A stretch of DNA of 64,000 bases, taken from positions 1,984,001 to 2,048,000 of the forward strand of contig NC_057793.1 in the NCBI RefSeq assembly GCF_014905175.1, written 5' to 3'. Position 1 is the first letter of the stretch. Every line of letters begins with the position of its first letter. This document shows, in pieces, positions 51,818 through 64,000 of this stretch. Source of the DNA: Aphidius gifuensis (taxonomy: Eukaryota > Arthropoda > Insecta > Hymenoptera > Braconidae). The notes under the pieces were generated by a model. That model made no database searches. It saw only the letters and a list, made by a program, of their open reading frames with translations, and was not told the origin of the DNA. The translations under genes were made by a program, and so were the position numbers.

Positions 51818-52742
51818 ATATATCGTGGAATATCGCAGGCGACAACCCCACCCCCTCCTGCAAACAATTAAATAATTAATTAATTAATTAATTATTTATT
51901 TATCTATTAGTTAGTTTATTTATTTTTTTTTATTTTTTTGTTTGTTTATTTGCAAAAATACATTGAAAAATTTTTCATCTGAAATTTAATATTACGTTAA
52001 TATATAAAGATCAAATTTATCTATGCAACTTTTACTTAAAAATAATAATTATAATTATAATTAATGATTTACCGTACGACCTTGCAATAGTAAATTTAAA
52101 GTCACGTGCAATTTTCGAATGGCATTATCACGTGATTTAATAAACACGTGCAACAGCCAATTTATTTATAGAAAATTTAAATTTATATTATTAATTTTCC
52201 ATCAACACAATTATAACATAATTAATTATATTTATTTATAATTAATTTACCATATATTCAAATTCGAATTATTTAAAAAATGCTAGAATAGTTGAAAATT
52301 TATTTATTGGAAATGAAAAATTGATCGAATTACTATTGAATAATTTGCAAAACAACGGGACATGTTTTCCTTTCATTTGTGAATTTAATTTTTAATTCAA
52401 CACGTGATGGAATAAAAGTATGTCATGGCTGCAATAACATGTTCACGTGAACGGCCTACAATTTTTTACCCCCATCGATGATATCAATTTATTTAAAAAT
52501 AAATATTTAAAATCCAATCGTTATTTCAATGGAATAATTCTTCTGTTATTTTAGGTACCTTTCAAATGCCATTTTAATATATCCCCTTCTTTTAAAATCC
52601 TACTTGCTGTTGATATTATTTTTATACTTTTTAAAATCAGTATCAACTTGATCAACTACAGCTAAAGACATCCTTTAATTATTCAAAGTAAATATATATA
52701 TTTTTTTTTAAAACAATACTTTTATTTATATTTTTTTTACAG
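51818..52742. other. spacer between nicastrin and the F-box-like gene
   Basis: Noncoding intergenic DNA between divergent genes. Contains a C-rich block at 51840-51865, the E-box cluster at 52103-52449, and a possible noncoding first exon of the F-box-like gene ending near 52687 (donor GTAAAT). Confidence 0.5.
52103..52449. promoter_or_regulatory. cluster of five CACGTG E-boxes
   Basis: CACGTG occurs at 52103-52108, 52129-52134, 52145-52150, 52401-52406 and 52444-52449. Several have A/T-rich flanks with TCACGTGA or ACACGTGA form. The palindrome is rare elsewhere in this A+T-rich window. Such sites bind bHLH factors (Myc/Max, USF, CLOCK-type, TFEB-type). It lies between the starts of two divergent genes. 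Confidence 0.55.
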
Positions 52743-53748
52743 ATGCTAGCGTTGGTTAATTATCAATTAGATGAAATTCAAAATGAACCACAAGATAAAC
52801 TAAAATTTCAAACATTATCAATAAATGAAAATTCACAAAATTTCGATCTACAGAAAAATCAAAATAAGACAAAATTTCATAGATTAAAAATTGATGAATC
52901 TTGCAGTATTTCAACAGGTTGTATTCTAAAAAAATTAAAAAATTAAAATAATATATTTATAATAATTACAGGTGTTTTAAAAATAATTAAACAATCATAT
53001 TTTCTTCGAGAATTATCACTACTCTATTCTCAATTAAATGAAGAATTAATTGTGATGATCAGTGATGATGATCATGTCCCTTTGGAAACGTTGAGAATTC
53101 AGGCTGATTCAGAGACGAAAATAAATTCAAAAATAAATGACAAAACTTGGCAAAGACTTGGTGATCATTCTCCAAATTTGAATTTAATTATGTAAGATGA
53201 TATAATAACAATGATGAATGATTTTGTAATTTAATTTATTTACATCGACAGGACATTGTATGTGGATGATGATGAGGATGATAGCTGTTTGATAAATTCA
53301 TCAATACCAATAACTCATTTACAACTTGAAGGAATTTCATCAGCTGTTTTGCTTCGTAAAATAAGTGAAAATTGTCTTAAACTTGTTGAACTTGTTGTTG
53401 GTTCATGTACAAGTGATGGCCCAATTGATGATGAGTTGATAAGTCTATCAAAAAATTGTTTAAAACTAACAGCTGTTGGTATTGGTGATTGTGAAATTAC
53501 GTGAGTATTTAAAAATTCATAAATTATATTAAATTATAAATTAATTGATTTAATAAAATAATTTTATGTTTAAAAGATGTTCTGGACTTGTGGAATTTGT
53601 CGAAAATTGCAATGAAAGACTCAAATTATTTTACGTATGGGAAACTTCAATAATTGAAGATGAAAATTTTGATATTTTAACAGCAACAAAAAAAGTTTCT
53701 TATTTATTAAAACGTAATTGGACTCCAGAATATATTTCTCCTTGGTAA
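52743..53748 (+). CDS. F-box/LRR-type protein, C-terminal region only
   Basis: Four exons: 52743-52917, 52972-53191, 53252-53500 and 53577-53748, total 271 aa with consistent phases. The first ATG follows a splice acceptor directly (AG at 52741-52742). The protein has amphipathic leucine repeats such as LRELSLLYSQLNEELI, ITHLQLEGIS, LKLVELVVGSC and LKLTAVGIGDCEIT, and ends FVENCNERLKLFYVWE...RNWTPEYISPW. This ending resembles the C-terminal region of FBXO33/FBXO39-like substrate adaptors of SCF ubiquitin ligases. No F-box is visible at the N-terminus. Either an upstream coding exon is missed or this is a truncated copy. The family call is tentative. Confidence 0.65.
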
Positions 53749-55043
53749 ATTTTTATAATCATTTATTTAAATAAATTTAATGGTAATTTTTTTATTTTTT
53801 TAAATTACATTTGTAAGTTGATTGCATACCCAGTATTATTATAAACAAAAAAATAATAAATAAAAATACATAAATTTTGTATAATTATAACAATTTATAT
53901 TTTACAAAAAAAAAATATAAATTTTTATTTAAACAATGACAAATGTTTCAAGAAATGATTTCTAAAAAAAAAAAAGAAAAAAAATTACTAATTTCTTTCG
54001 ATATGCATGATTAATTCTATCATTTTTTTCGATTTTTTTTTTTCGTATTTTCTATGGTAATTATGCAACAATTTCTGTACATCAACACAGAAAAAAAATT
54101 AAAAGTTATTGATTATAATTAATTAATATATTTTTAGTTTTTATTGATTGAATTTTTTTCTTTTTTTTTTTCTTTACTAATACTGGCCTATCGAATGAGG
54201 CCGTCAGTCTTTCGTTCCAGCTTAATAACATTTTAATTTAATAAACTAGATTATATTTAAAAATTGAAAAAAAATTATTATTATTATTTAAAATAAATTA
54301 ACCAATATTGTCTTAATAATTAGGCAATAAGAAATTTAAAAAACAAAATTTGAGATAATTATTCATTGTAAAAAAAAATGAATAAATTTTATATTTTAGT
54401 TAATAATAAATTGTAAATAAATAATTGTTAGTTTTAAAAAAACAAAAAGTAATTATTTTAATTGAAAAATAATTTAAAACTGGAAGAACCGACAGTGAGC
54501 TAGCACCAGATGATTGATTATTTTTTTTTCTTTTTTTGAAATTGGCTAGACAAATTTTTTTTGTCCAACTAAATATATTAAAACTAAATAAACAAAAAGA
54601 AATAAAAAAAAATATTATTTACACTTAAACGGACGGTTGTAACATTAATTTTTTTCCTAAAATAATATGAAATTTTTTATTTAATTAAAAAGCTAGATTT
54701 TATCTTAATTTAAAAACTATATTAATCAAAATTAAATGAATATTAAAAAAAAAAAAATCAGTCAATCATTATTTTGATTGAGTTAAATATATAATTAAAA
54801 AAAAAAATAAAAAAAAAAACAAATATTTTAATCTACTTAGCCATTATTTCTTTGATCGAAATTAACAAGAATTTTTTTTTTTTACTTACAAGTTTTCTTT
54901 TTGTCTCTATACACATATATATATTTTTACACTCTATTGATTATTATCTTGAAATGTCAAATTGTTTATTCAATCAAGATGAGAAAAAAAAAATCCACAA
55001 CCATGATATTTATGTGGTTTATATTTGATATAAGCCACGAGTA
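53749..55043. other. spacer between convergent genes
   Basis: 3' UTRs of the F-box-like gene and TMEM185, with no exon. A small hairpin-forming patch lies at 54180-54210 (ACTGGCCT and AGGCCGTCAGT), and a partly inverse patch (ACCGACAGTGAGCTAG) lies at 54488. It could be a worn-out MITE. Confidence 0.4.
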
Positions 55044-56500
55044 TCAATCAGGCAAATCAATTGATATAATAGGCACAACAGGTTTCATAAGATCAATTTT
55101 TTTAATATGCTTTTCATGTTTATCATTAATTATTGGCTCTGATGTTGGTTGATCATTGTCACTTCTTGGCTGATAAGATATATTTCCATATTCTTGTAAC
55201 AATGGACACAAGCCAAGAAGAAAATGACAAAATTCTTTTCTTATTCCAAACCACCCTAAGAATAAAAAAATAAATAACAATTTTGCTAATAGGTATAATA
55301 TAATTTTTAAAATACAAATATGACTTACATTTATTGCCACCTTTTGCACCAAATGACATGAATATCAGAGTAACATGAGACAACAAAAGTGGTGCAGCAA
55401 CAGTTGTATAATTTAATGATATATCACCATCTAATTTTTTCGATAGTAAAACCTAAAATAAACAAAGGTAATATTAATTATAAATTTATAAATTAATAAA
55501 TAATATAATGATTATGATGATTACTTGAAAAACAATCATTGGCACAACGAGAAATGTATATGCAAGAGCTGAATTAACTGAATTTGCTCTAACTCTTGCA
55601 TTAACTTGTGGAGCTCTTAATAATGCAGCAGCAATAATAATTGTATATAAAACAGCAATAAGTGATAGACACAATAGTGCCCAAAATGGTACAAATACAA
55701 CTTCCCAACTCCATGTTATTAAACCATCAAGTTTTAATGCAAGAAATATAAATTGTAGAACATTAACAGCACAAAATAATTCAAGCTCAAATGTACGATC
55801 ATGTTTAACAGCCCAAATGCAAACCTCAAAGAAAAAAAAGTAAAATATTATAGTAATTATTTAAACAATATTTAAATATTAAATTAATTATTTTAAACTT
55901 ACTGCTATTGATACAATTGATATAAATATTAATGGTATAAATACCAATATCCAAATGTGTCTTTTAGATTCTAATTTATCACAAACTAAAAGTTCAAACA
56001 TCAATAGGATTAAATGTAGTGCAAGTGTTATGAGCATTGCTTTATAATGAACATAGGCATCACCCTCAAGACGTGAATGAGGATGTCTCCACCAGACAAA
56101 ACTTCCAACAGTTGCACCAGCTATAACCATACTTTTCCATATCCATATTGGAGTAAATATTGACCAGTAACTCCATTCAATATAATTATCCAAACGAAGA
56201 GAAAATAATATTGTAAATATCATCATACAAGTGTGTACTAGAAATTTGCTAAAAAATTAATAAACAAATTAGATATTATTCAACAGTTTAAAAATTATCA
56301 ATGAAAATATTTGTTGATAATTTAAATATTATTCAATTTATTATTGTTTTTTTGTTTTGCATTGACAGATGTTGATGAGATGAAAAATTTCTTAGAAAAA
56401 TTAGTAAAAACAAAAATATATTTTTGTATGTTTTTTTTTTTTAAATTAGAAATTATATTTACCTTGGATTAAAATTCTGGAAAAGTGTTTGTAAATTCAT
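55044..56500 (-). CDS. Tmem185: TMEM185 family multi-pass membrane protein
   Basis: Polytopic membrane protein of the TMEM185A/B (FAM11) family; molecular role not well defined. Five exons on the minus strand: 56500-56463, 56248-55903, 55824-55525, 55452-55329 and 55255-55044, total 339 aa, all phases consistent. It begins MNLQTLFQNFNPSKF, which matches the family's start. It has about seven hydrophobic helices, the internal EWSYWSIFTPIWIWKSMVI motif, ELFCAVNVLQFIFLALKLD, and the highly conserved GAKGGNKWWFGIRKEFC near the C-terminus, followed by EYGNISY and a final IDLPD like the vertebrate MPD end. Complete. Confidence 0.94.
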
Positions 56501-57706
56501 GGTTATGCACTCTTTGTTTTTTTAGAAAAAATTATAATAATAAATGATTTGTAGGCCTTGAAATAATTATGATGAATTTAGTTTGAATAAATAATTATTG
56601 TAGTTTGATGTTTCATGTTTAGTTTATTGATGCCAACATTGTTCATTTTTTTTTTTGGAGCATTATTTGGTGTTTTAATTATTGTTAACAATATTTTTAT
56701 TTTTTTATACACATATTAATTATTATTGTCAGTGATTCATCACATGGGATTGGGATTTAGAACTTTGAACTAACTGAAGTTGGCTGTGCATGATATATCG
56801 TATTTCTCTCGCGCGCGATTACTTGTCGTTTCGATTATCTAAAGTTGTACAAGAATTTAAACAAAAAAAAAAACAATAAAAAAAAATAAGAACAATAAAA
56901 AATCTATTTTTGAATTTTATTAATGTTGTTTAAAAAAAATAAAATCTATAAAATGTATTTATTATTTTTATATACGTTTTATTTTTCAACTTTTTTTTAA
57001 AGATAAAAAAAAATATGTTTATAAATAATTTTTATTTTTTTTAAAAAAGTTATTTATTTATTTCAAAAATATTTATTTGTCAATAATTGATTATTTTAAT
57101 TGACTGTTTTTTTCAAATAAAAAATAACAAGTATCGAAATAATATTTACAGTTTAACTAATTAGGTCATTAAATATTATTTTTTAAATGTTTTCTTTATC
57201 AAAGATTTTGTTATTTGTATTTCAATATTCGGTGATTAAGTGTATTGATAGAAAACAGGATGGACATGATTTTAACAAGTGAACAAACGTTTGTCACCTT
57301 ATGACCTATATTAAATTTAAAAATATATTTTAAATAAATCTATAAAATCAAAAGTTATTGATAGATTTAGGATTGATTATTATTTTACATTAGAAAAAAT
57401 ATCAGTCGAATTTCAACCTTGGTAGAAAAATAAAATATTAAATTCTACCTGTGTTAAAAAACAATAAATTTTTAATTATTTATTTGCAAATAAAAAGAAA
57501 ATATTTTAGATAAAGTTTAGTTACGATTACCTAGAAATTATTTCAACCTTCAAAAATTATTATTAATCATTTGGATATAGTGTTTTTGCAACTTGAAAAT
57601 TTTTATTGTTTTATAAACATTCGTGGGGTATTATTTAAAAAGTTTAAAAATATTTAATTAATATAAAAAAGTGATTGATTGAATTATACATAATTATTAA
57701 TTAAAT
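56501..57706. other. divergent spacer between TMEM185 and the metalloprotease-like gene
   Basis: No exon. A short GC-rich patch at 56790-56840 (TCTCTCGCGCGCGATTAC) is the best promoter candidate for TMEM185. The rest is A+T-rich. Confidence 0.45.
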
Positions 57707-59745
57707 ATGTTTTTAATAAAAAAATGTTTAATTATATTTTTTTCAATTGGAATTTTTTCAAGTAAAGGTAAAGGGATAATTGAATTTTTCTTTTTCTTTC
57801 TTTTTTTAAATTTAACAAATAATATTATATATAAAAAAAAATACAAGTTTTAATTAACTAACAATTCATGTTTTATTTATTTTTTTTATTCGAGTTTTTA
57901 TGGAAAAAAATTGGGCAAATTTAATCGACCCTGGTTTTAAAAATACCGGAAATAATATATCGACCTGGGAAAATGGAATTTATCTAAAAGAAATAAAAAA
58001 CATTAACGACATACTAAAAAATAATTCCACGTTGGCAATTTTTGAAATGCCAATTTATTTTTTAAATAGTAAATTTGAAAATTTACAATTAATTAAAAAT
58101 ACAAATGTATGTAAAAAAAAAATTATATTATCAATTAAATATTTAACAATAAATTAATAAAATTTATGAAATATAATTTACAGATTATGAAAAATATGAT
58201 GAATTCATTTGATGAGCTAATTGAAAATGAAATTCGTGAGGAAAAAAATAAACTAACAAACATCAATGAAGAAGATAATGAAGTAATTACTTTTTTTTAT
58301 AATAAAAAATAAATTAATTCCTCATTATGATTTATAGATTTACACAAATATTTTTATCTTTTACAGATAACAGGTTTTGTTCCTTCTCCCTGGGCTTCAG
58401 TGGGACGACTGCATTCATTTAAAAAATATAAAAAATCTGGATTGCCAGAAAAATATAAAAATGAAATTTTAAATTTCAATGAATCACTTCCGCTGAATTT
58501 TACTATACCTAAAAAAATATACCCAGAAATTTTAATTGTCGTTGATTATAATATTTATGAAAAATTTGAATATAATTCAACAAAAGCAATTTTGTATATT
58601 CTAACATTTTGGAACAGTGTTGATTTGAAATTTCGACGATTGGAAAATCCAAGTTTCTCTCTAAATATTGTTGGAATTATTTTTGCCTCAGATGAAAATT
58701 CATTGATTTATTTGTTAGATAATAATGACAGCAATAATGAAGATGAGCTCTTAGAAAAATGTGGAATATTTTGGTTTAAATATAATCACATAATTCCAGT
58801 TGATAGTTATGACATTGTCATCACAATGACATCGTAAGTTTACAGTAATTTTTAATACATAAATTTTATCATTTAAGATATTTCAAATTATCATCTTTTG
58901 TTTGATTTATTCTATACTTTTCTAACAACAATTTTATCAATTTTTTTCTTCAATTTCTTTTAGATCTTCGCTGCCAAATAGAAAACTCGGTAAAGAGAAA
59001 TTAAAAATACAATTTTAAAATTAATTAAATTAGTTAATTAAATTTATTTTAATTCATTTTGCAGGTCTCTCGTATCATTCTGGTGCTTGCCACTATGATA
59101 ATGGTAAAAAAATCATGAAAAAAATTGGAATTATTCAAGATCAAGGTGGTTACGATGGGATTCAAACAGCTGTAGAAACTTTGGCTCGTTTGTAAGTGCC
59201 TAAAAAAAATATATAAATCATAAAAAACAATAAAAATTATAAATTAATTATAGATTTGGATCAAATTACGATGACGAAAGAATAAAAGAAAGAAATTGTC
59301 CATTTAATGATGGTTTTATAATGTCAAATCGACACTTAACAATAAATTCATCTGATTTTTCAAAATGTTCATTAAAAGATTTTCAAAAATTTCTCAAGTA
59401 AATATTTATTAAATACCTTTCTACAATTTATTTATAATAAAAACCTATAATTATCAAATTTATTCTAGTTCAAATCCATCATGTTTATACAATGAGCCAA
59501 TAATTGGCAATAAAATACCTCGTTATTTACCAGGTAAATTACAAAATCATGATAATCAATGTAAAAAAATTGAAGGAACAAAAAGTTGTCCAGTACCAAG
59601 TAATCATATATTTTGTCAACAATTAAAATGCATTGAAAAAGGATCTAAAAATAATTGCAAAGCCATGACAGCCGGTGCAGCTGATGGAACTTTATGTGAA
59701 GAAAATTCACATTGTCTTCATAATCGATGTATTATCAATGAATAA
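57707..59745 (+). CDS. secreted M12B/ADAMTS-like protein with degenerate zinc site
   Basis: Eight exons: 57707-57767, 57895-58106, 58184-58282, 58367-58833, 58964-58989, 59065-59191, 59254-59397 and 59469-59745, total 470 aa with consistent phases. ATG 57707 opens a signal peptide (CLIIFFSIGIFSS). A prodomain-like region is followed by a reprolysin-type fold from about aa 170 (ILIVVDYNIYEKF ... IVGIIFASDE), then GLSYHSGAC and IGIIQDQGG. The zinc site is broken: where the family has the HExxHxxGxxH motif, the three histidine positions read V325, A329 and N335, and only glutamate 326 remains. Then CPFNDGFIMS, CSLKDFQKFL...CLYNEP and an ADAMTS-type cysteine-rich module (about aa 400-470, with CQQLKC, AADGTLCEE and HCLHNRC). 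The protein is probably inactive as a protease. Relatives are common in parasitoid venoms, but venom use here is inference. Confidence 0.85.
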
Positions 59746-59963
59746 AAAAAAATAAATTTAACAATATAAAATTTACCATTTAAAAAGTACAATTAATTTT
59801 TATTTTGAAACTTTTTTTTCTTATGTTTATTCTATTTAAAAAAATAGATCGAGTAGTCATTATTCAAAAAAAAAAAAAATATATAATATTAATAATAATC
59901 ATAATAATAGTAATAATAATTGAAAGTGTTTTTTTTTTTTTTTTTTAAATTATCAACAAATGA

Positions 59964-62366
59964 TTAAACATCAATGGCATTTGCAATTAATACCCAGCCA
60001 CCAATTAAAAGAGCTCTAAAACTTTCGCTCCAGCTTGATAGTGTATAAATGAGAAGAACAAAAAACATGATTTTTGTGATAACATCAACCCACCACATGC
60101 TGAAATATAAAAAAAATGATAATTATAAATTTAATTTAATAATGATAGTGATTTTAATAGCTAAAAAAAATTTACACTCTCATGTGTCGTCTTGCTGCTG
60201 GTAGTGTTTCTGGTGGTTCATTTAAAATATAAATACGAGCTGCTCTAATACATGCTTCAAAATAATCATCAAGATCCAAATCATCACCGTGTAATTGATA
60301 ATTAATTTTTTCTCTTTCATTAAATTTATTTCTTATAACAGTTATATTATCATTTTCAAAATCCCATTGATTGTTAGCATAATATTCAAATACTTCAAAA
60401 CCTTTTTGAATTCTTCGATGAACACGACACATTCTAAAATAAATAAATAATTTAATAAACAATTAATAATATTAATTAAAAATAATTATAATTACATTGG
60501 TTTATGACCAGCAAGAAATATCATTGTATCAATAAAATATGCTGGTATCATGTGAAACAATAAAACACATATATTATGAACAAATTTTGATTGTTTCATG
60601 CTACCACCTGGATACCAAACAACTCCATTTAATGGTACTTTTTCAGTAACTTTACGACCACGATCAATGATTTCTCTCCATGTAACCTATTTTAAAAAAA
60701 AATACATTTTAATTATTAATAAATAAACTAAATTAAAAATAGAAAAAAAAACCATTACCTTAAATTCACGACTACTTGTAAGATTATAAACTCTTCTACT
60801 TTGATCTTTGCAATAAATAAAATTCCATGTTGCACCAAGAATAGCATTAACAGCAATATCAACTGGTAAATAATCAGCATATCCACGTTCATCACAATGC
60901 ATTGTTCTGATGACACCTTTACCAGCACCAATTAATAAACCAGTTGGTCCATTCATGTTGTCTGTCCAGCCAGGTATTGGTTCTTTCCATACTGGTATCA
61001 CAATACTTGGACTAAAATATATTAGTAAAATTATTATATTTTATTTGAAAAATTTATTTTTATATTTAAATTTATTTACCGAAGTATTACTGATGGTATA
61101 ACAGTCATTGATTCTTCAACAAGACCTTCTGATAGTGCTTTTGTAAATGCATATGTGTTTGGTAAATTTCCAAGTATTTTTGCTGTCATTGCTTCAACAA
61201 CATCATCATCCATCCATTCAACACATTTTATTATTTTATGAGGATCTGCTGGAGGTGGATATGGCTTTTCTTCAAGTACCTATTTTCATTAATTAATTTA
61301 ACAATTAAATTTTTAATAAAGAAATCTTTTTTCTATGAAATTTTTCTACGTAGAAATTTTACTAATATTTTTAATTATTAAAAAAATAATTTAACATAGC
61401 TGCTAATAGTAAAATTGAATAAAAATTGTTTTAAAATTACTGAGATAATTATTTTTATAATCGTGTTTTTTTTTTTTAATATTGTAACACGCTTGATAAT
61501 TTTTTTTATAACATTAAAATTATTTTGCAATAATTATGTTACACAAACAGCATTAATGTTTTTTTTTTTTAAATATGTTAATCAAACTAGTGGGTCAATG
61601 TTTACATGTCTATTTGAGTGTTATTATTATTAAATTAACTAACTTTCTCTTCAAGATGACAATAAGCAGTACTTATGTGTGCAAACATCTCCAAATTTTT
61701 CATTTCTTTGGCAAGATCTAGCATGTTTCTTGTTCCACGTGTGTTTAGTAAAACAGCTCGTTTTAATAATTCATCAAATCTAAAAGAAAAAAATAATATA
61801 CAAATATGTTCTTTCATCTTTTGATATTAAATTGTATTATTTTAAATTTAAATGCAAATATTGGAATTTCATTGGAGAAAGGAGCTTGGATATTTAATTC
61901 TTTTGATTAGAAAAAAAAAGAAAAAAAATTAAAATTTCCATTTAATATGTTGATTCACGTTTGCATCACAAATTAAAAAAAGGTTTTTTTTTTTTTAAAT
62001 TGACACTTGACTTCCTAGATAATCAACAACTAAAGCTCAAGGTGAAAAATAGATAAATTATATTTTTTTTTTTGTAATGATGATTTATGAATTCTATAAA
62101 GAAAAATTGTTGCCTTTTTTTCGATTTTTTTTCACTCAATTTCTTCATAGAAGTGTGCTGTTTATATGTGTCATTAATTATTATTTTTTTTTTATTTACT
62201 ACCTTACTGTTGCTGCTGCATGATAAACAATACTAATTTTTTCACAAAGCATATTTCTGTCTTCGATTGAAATTCCAAGCCCAGGAAGTGAAACATCGCC
62301 ATTGACAATGCCGACAGTTTTATGCATCGTTTCTAAGCCACGTTGATTTTTAACTTTTTCGAAAAG
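59964..62366 (-). CDS. fatty acyl-CoA reductase, 5' part missing
   Basis: NADPH-dependent reductase of long-chain acyl-CoA to fatty alcohol (wax, cuticle or pheromone lipids), normally on ER or peroxisome membranes. Seven exons on the minus strand: 62366-62203, 61779-61644, 61279-61080, 61011-60759, 60686-60496, 60433-60176 and 60099-59964, 445 aa in phase, ending in TAA. Visible marks: YHAAATVRFDE, NTRGTRNMLDLAKEM, HISTAYCH, the active-site YxxxK in NTYAFTKALSE, RPSIVIPVWKEPIPGWTDN and GADY-like YADYLPVDIAVNA. The C-terminal FAR domain has HRRIQKGFEVFEYYANNQW and a final membrane helix. The first visible exon begins at an acceptor in phase 0. The NAD(P)-binding GxxGxxG segment is absent, so one or more N-terminal exons must lie to the right of the window or be lost. 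Confidence 0.92.
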
Positions 62367-64000
62367 CTAGATTTAAAAAACAAACAAAATAACATGTTAT
62401 TGATGAACTCAATTATACTAATGGAAAATAATATTTATCAACAAAAAAATCAGCCAGGAAATCATTAGGTAGAAATTAATTTTATTTACTTTTTTTGTAC
62501 AACCGTTATTGTTTGATTGTTTGAAAATAAAAAAATTATAAAAGATCATTACTTATTTTTTAAAATGACCCAAGAAATCACCTTTTGCTTATTTAATTTA
62601 TTTGTAAAATATCTGCACATGGAAAACTCTTTTTTTTATATAAATTTTTTTCAAAAATATTTATTTTCCATCAGAATTACGTCAAGTGTTTTTTCAAATT
62701 CAATTTAAAGTATAAATAATTTAAATGAATTTCAGGATATTTATAATTTCTTTTCAATAAAAATTAAACAGATAAATTATAAAATTTCTAAATACATCAA
62801 GAAGATGTCAATTGAATAGAAAAAAAATTTCTAAAATGTTGCAGCTGTTGATCGACAACAGCATAATGTAATTTAAAAATTTATTATTGTGTAACAAAAT
62901 CATATGATGTGGGAAAAATATATTTTCTTTAAGAAAATAAATAAACTAAATTATAAAAAAAAATTCTTCATCGAAAAAAAAACGACAAATATATTTTAAA
63001 AATCGAATGAATAATAATAAAAATTCAAGCAAAAATAATATAATAAAATAATACAAGTATAGAAATAATTTTAATACAAAAAATAAAAATAAATAAATTA
63101 AATGTTTATTTAAAAGTGCTCAGAATGACTTTGCATTTCATCATCGAAATATTTTCATGTGTGGGTATACGCGAGTCAATCGAGATCTACAATAAAAATT
63201 GCATATATATTTTTTTAAAAATATTTAAATTTTTTTTTAACTTCTGTTTACAATGTGCAATATAAATTTCTAGATGTTTATAATTTTTATAATGTTTATA
63301 ATAGACAGAGAGAGACAGGCCAAGGAGCATACAGTGAGAGTAAATTAAATAAATTAAATAAAACATGTTTCGAGTATTCAAGTAGTGGCACTTGACATCT
63401 CTTGCCTCATTTATAATTTATCATTGTTGTTATTATTTTACAATTGTTTATAAAAGGTGAATAATTTAACTGTAAGGATAAGCATCAAATTGACTTGCCA
63501 TGTAGTAAAAACAAAATTTAAAAAATAAATAAACCTTTTTTTTTTCTTTTTCATTTGACTCATTATTTTTTTAAAAAAATATAAAACTTTTATATCGTAA
63601 TTTTATAGAAAAACACGTTTTAGATAATTGTTATTATTGGTAATTAATATTTGTATACTTTCAAGTTGAAATTAGAATATTATAAAATAATTTAAACGTG
63701 ATAAATTAAATTGAAATATATAATTCACTGTCACGCGATCATCATTTTGAATAAACTCAAAATTTCAACGTTTTTTTTATTTTTATTTTTTCAATCGCGC
63801 AACAGGTTGTTAGTTCCAGCTGGTATCATCATCTTGAATAAACGTATTTTAGTATAATTTTTGTATTTTTCCTTTAGAAAAAAAAAAAAAAATGATGAAA
63901 AAAAAAATTTTAACTAATTTTTTACACGTGGCGATAGAAAAATATTTATTCTACGATATTATGATGATGAAAATAAAAAAAAAGGAGGTTGATTAAGAAA
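62367..64000. other. intron or upstream DNA of the acyl-CoA reductase gene
   Basis: No Rossmann-fold exon (GxxGFLG type) could be found on the minus strand to the window end. A+T-rich with mixed-composition patches at 63120-63190, 63360-63410 and 63760-63850. Presumably the intron before exon 62366-62203. Confidence 0.5.

Noticed and set aside
54180..54510. Possible MITE with ends near 54190 and 54500
   Set aside because: The inverse match is only about ten imperfect positions, too weak to call.
1..64000. CRISPR arrays, bacterial operons, ribosomal RNA or tRNA genes
   Set aside because: No regularly spaced repeats, no prokaryotic gene packing, and no cloverleaf or rRNA stretch recognised on either strand.
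1..64000. Endogenous viral or polydnavirus-like genes
   Set aside because: No capsid, polymerase or typical circle-gene family was recognised; the secreted genes have ordinary animal intron structure.

Overview
This is a very A+T-rich, intron-bearing animal nuclear sequence with GT-AG introns, many of them 50-100 bp, and long homopolymer-rich spacers. The gene set is BSX/bsh, a PX-SH3-RhoGAP protein, PKNOX, nicastrin, TMEM185 and a fatty acyl-CoA reductase, which is arthropod-like. The extreme A+T content, a PKNOX gene (absent from Drosophila, as I recall) and a degenerate M12B metalloprotease-like gene suggest a hymenopteran, possibly an aphidiine/braconid parasitoid wasp. The species is an inference. 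All gene models below were built by hand: every exon was joined on visible GT-AG sites with phase checked.

Layout. 1-13442 (+): CdGAPr/ARHGAP32-33-like RhoGAP with two alternative first coding exons and a 3.4-kb last exon. 13443-21763: long noncoding spacer. 21764-24608 (-): brain-specific homeobox gene in three exons, with noncoding deserts on both sides. 28139-30616 (-): single-pass leucine-rich-repeat membrane protein in six exons. 31057-32540: transposon-rich patch holding a two-exon fragment of a TIM50-like gene between two copies of a palindromic element. 32541-39804: noncoding, with likely 5' regulatory DNA for PKNOX. 39841-42748 (+): PKNOX/PREP TALE homeobox gene in six coding exons. 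45308-46270 (-): short secreted cadherin-repeat protein. 48642-51076 (-): complete nicastrin in seven exons. About 0.5 kb of nearly identical DNA lies upstream of both the cadherin-like gene and nicastrin. 52743-53748 (+): C-terminal part of an F-box/LRR-type protein without an F-box. 55044-56500 (-): TMEM185. 57707-59745 (+): secreted M12B/ADAMTS-like protein with a destroyed zinc site. 59964-62366 (-): fatty acyl-CoA reductase, with its N-terminal exons not in the window.

The genes do not form one pathway. They are a mix of developmental regulators (BSX, PKNOX), a signalling regulator (RhoGAP), a gamma-secretase subunit (nicastrin), membrane proteins and lineage-variable secreted proteins. 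The parts least explained by ordinary annotation are the duplicated upstream module, the TIM50 fragment between foldback elements, the pseudo-metalloprotease, and a cluster of five CACGTG sites between nicastrin and the F-box-like gene.
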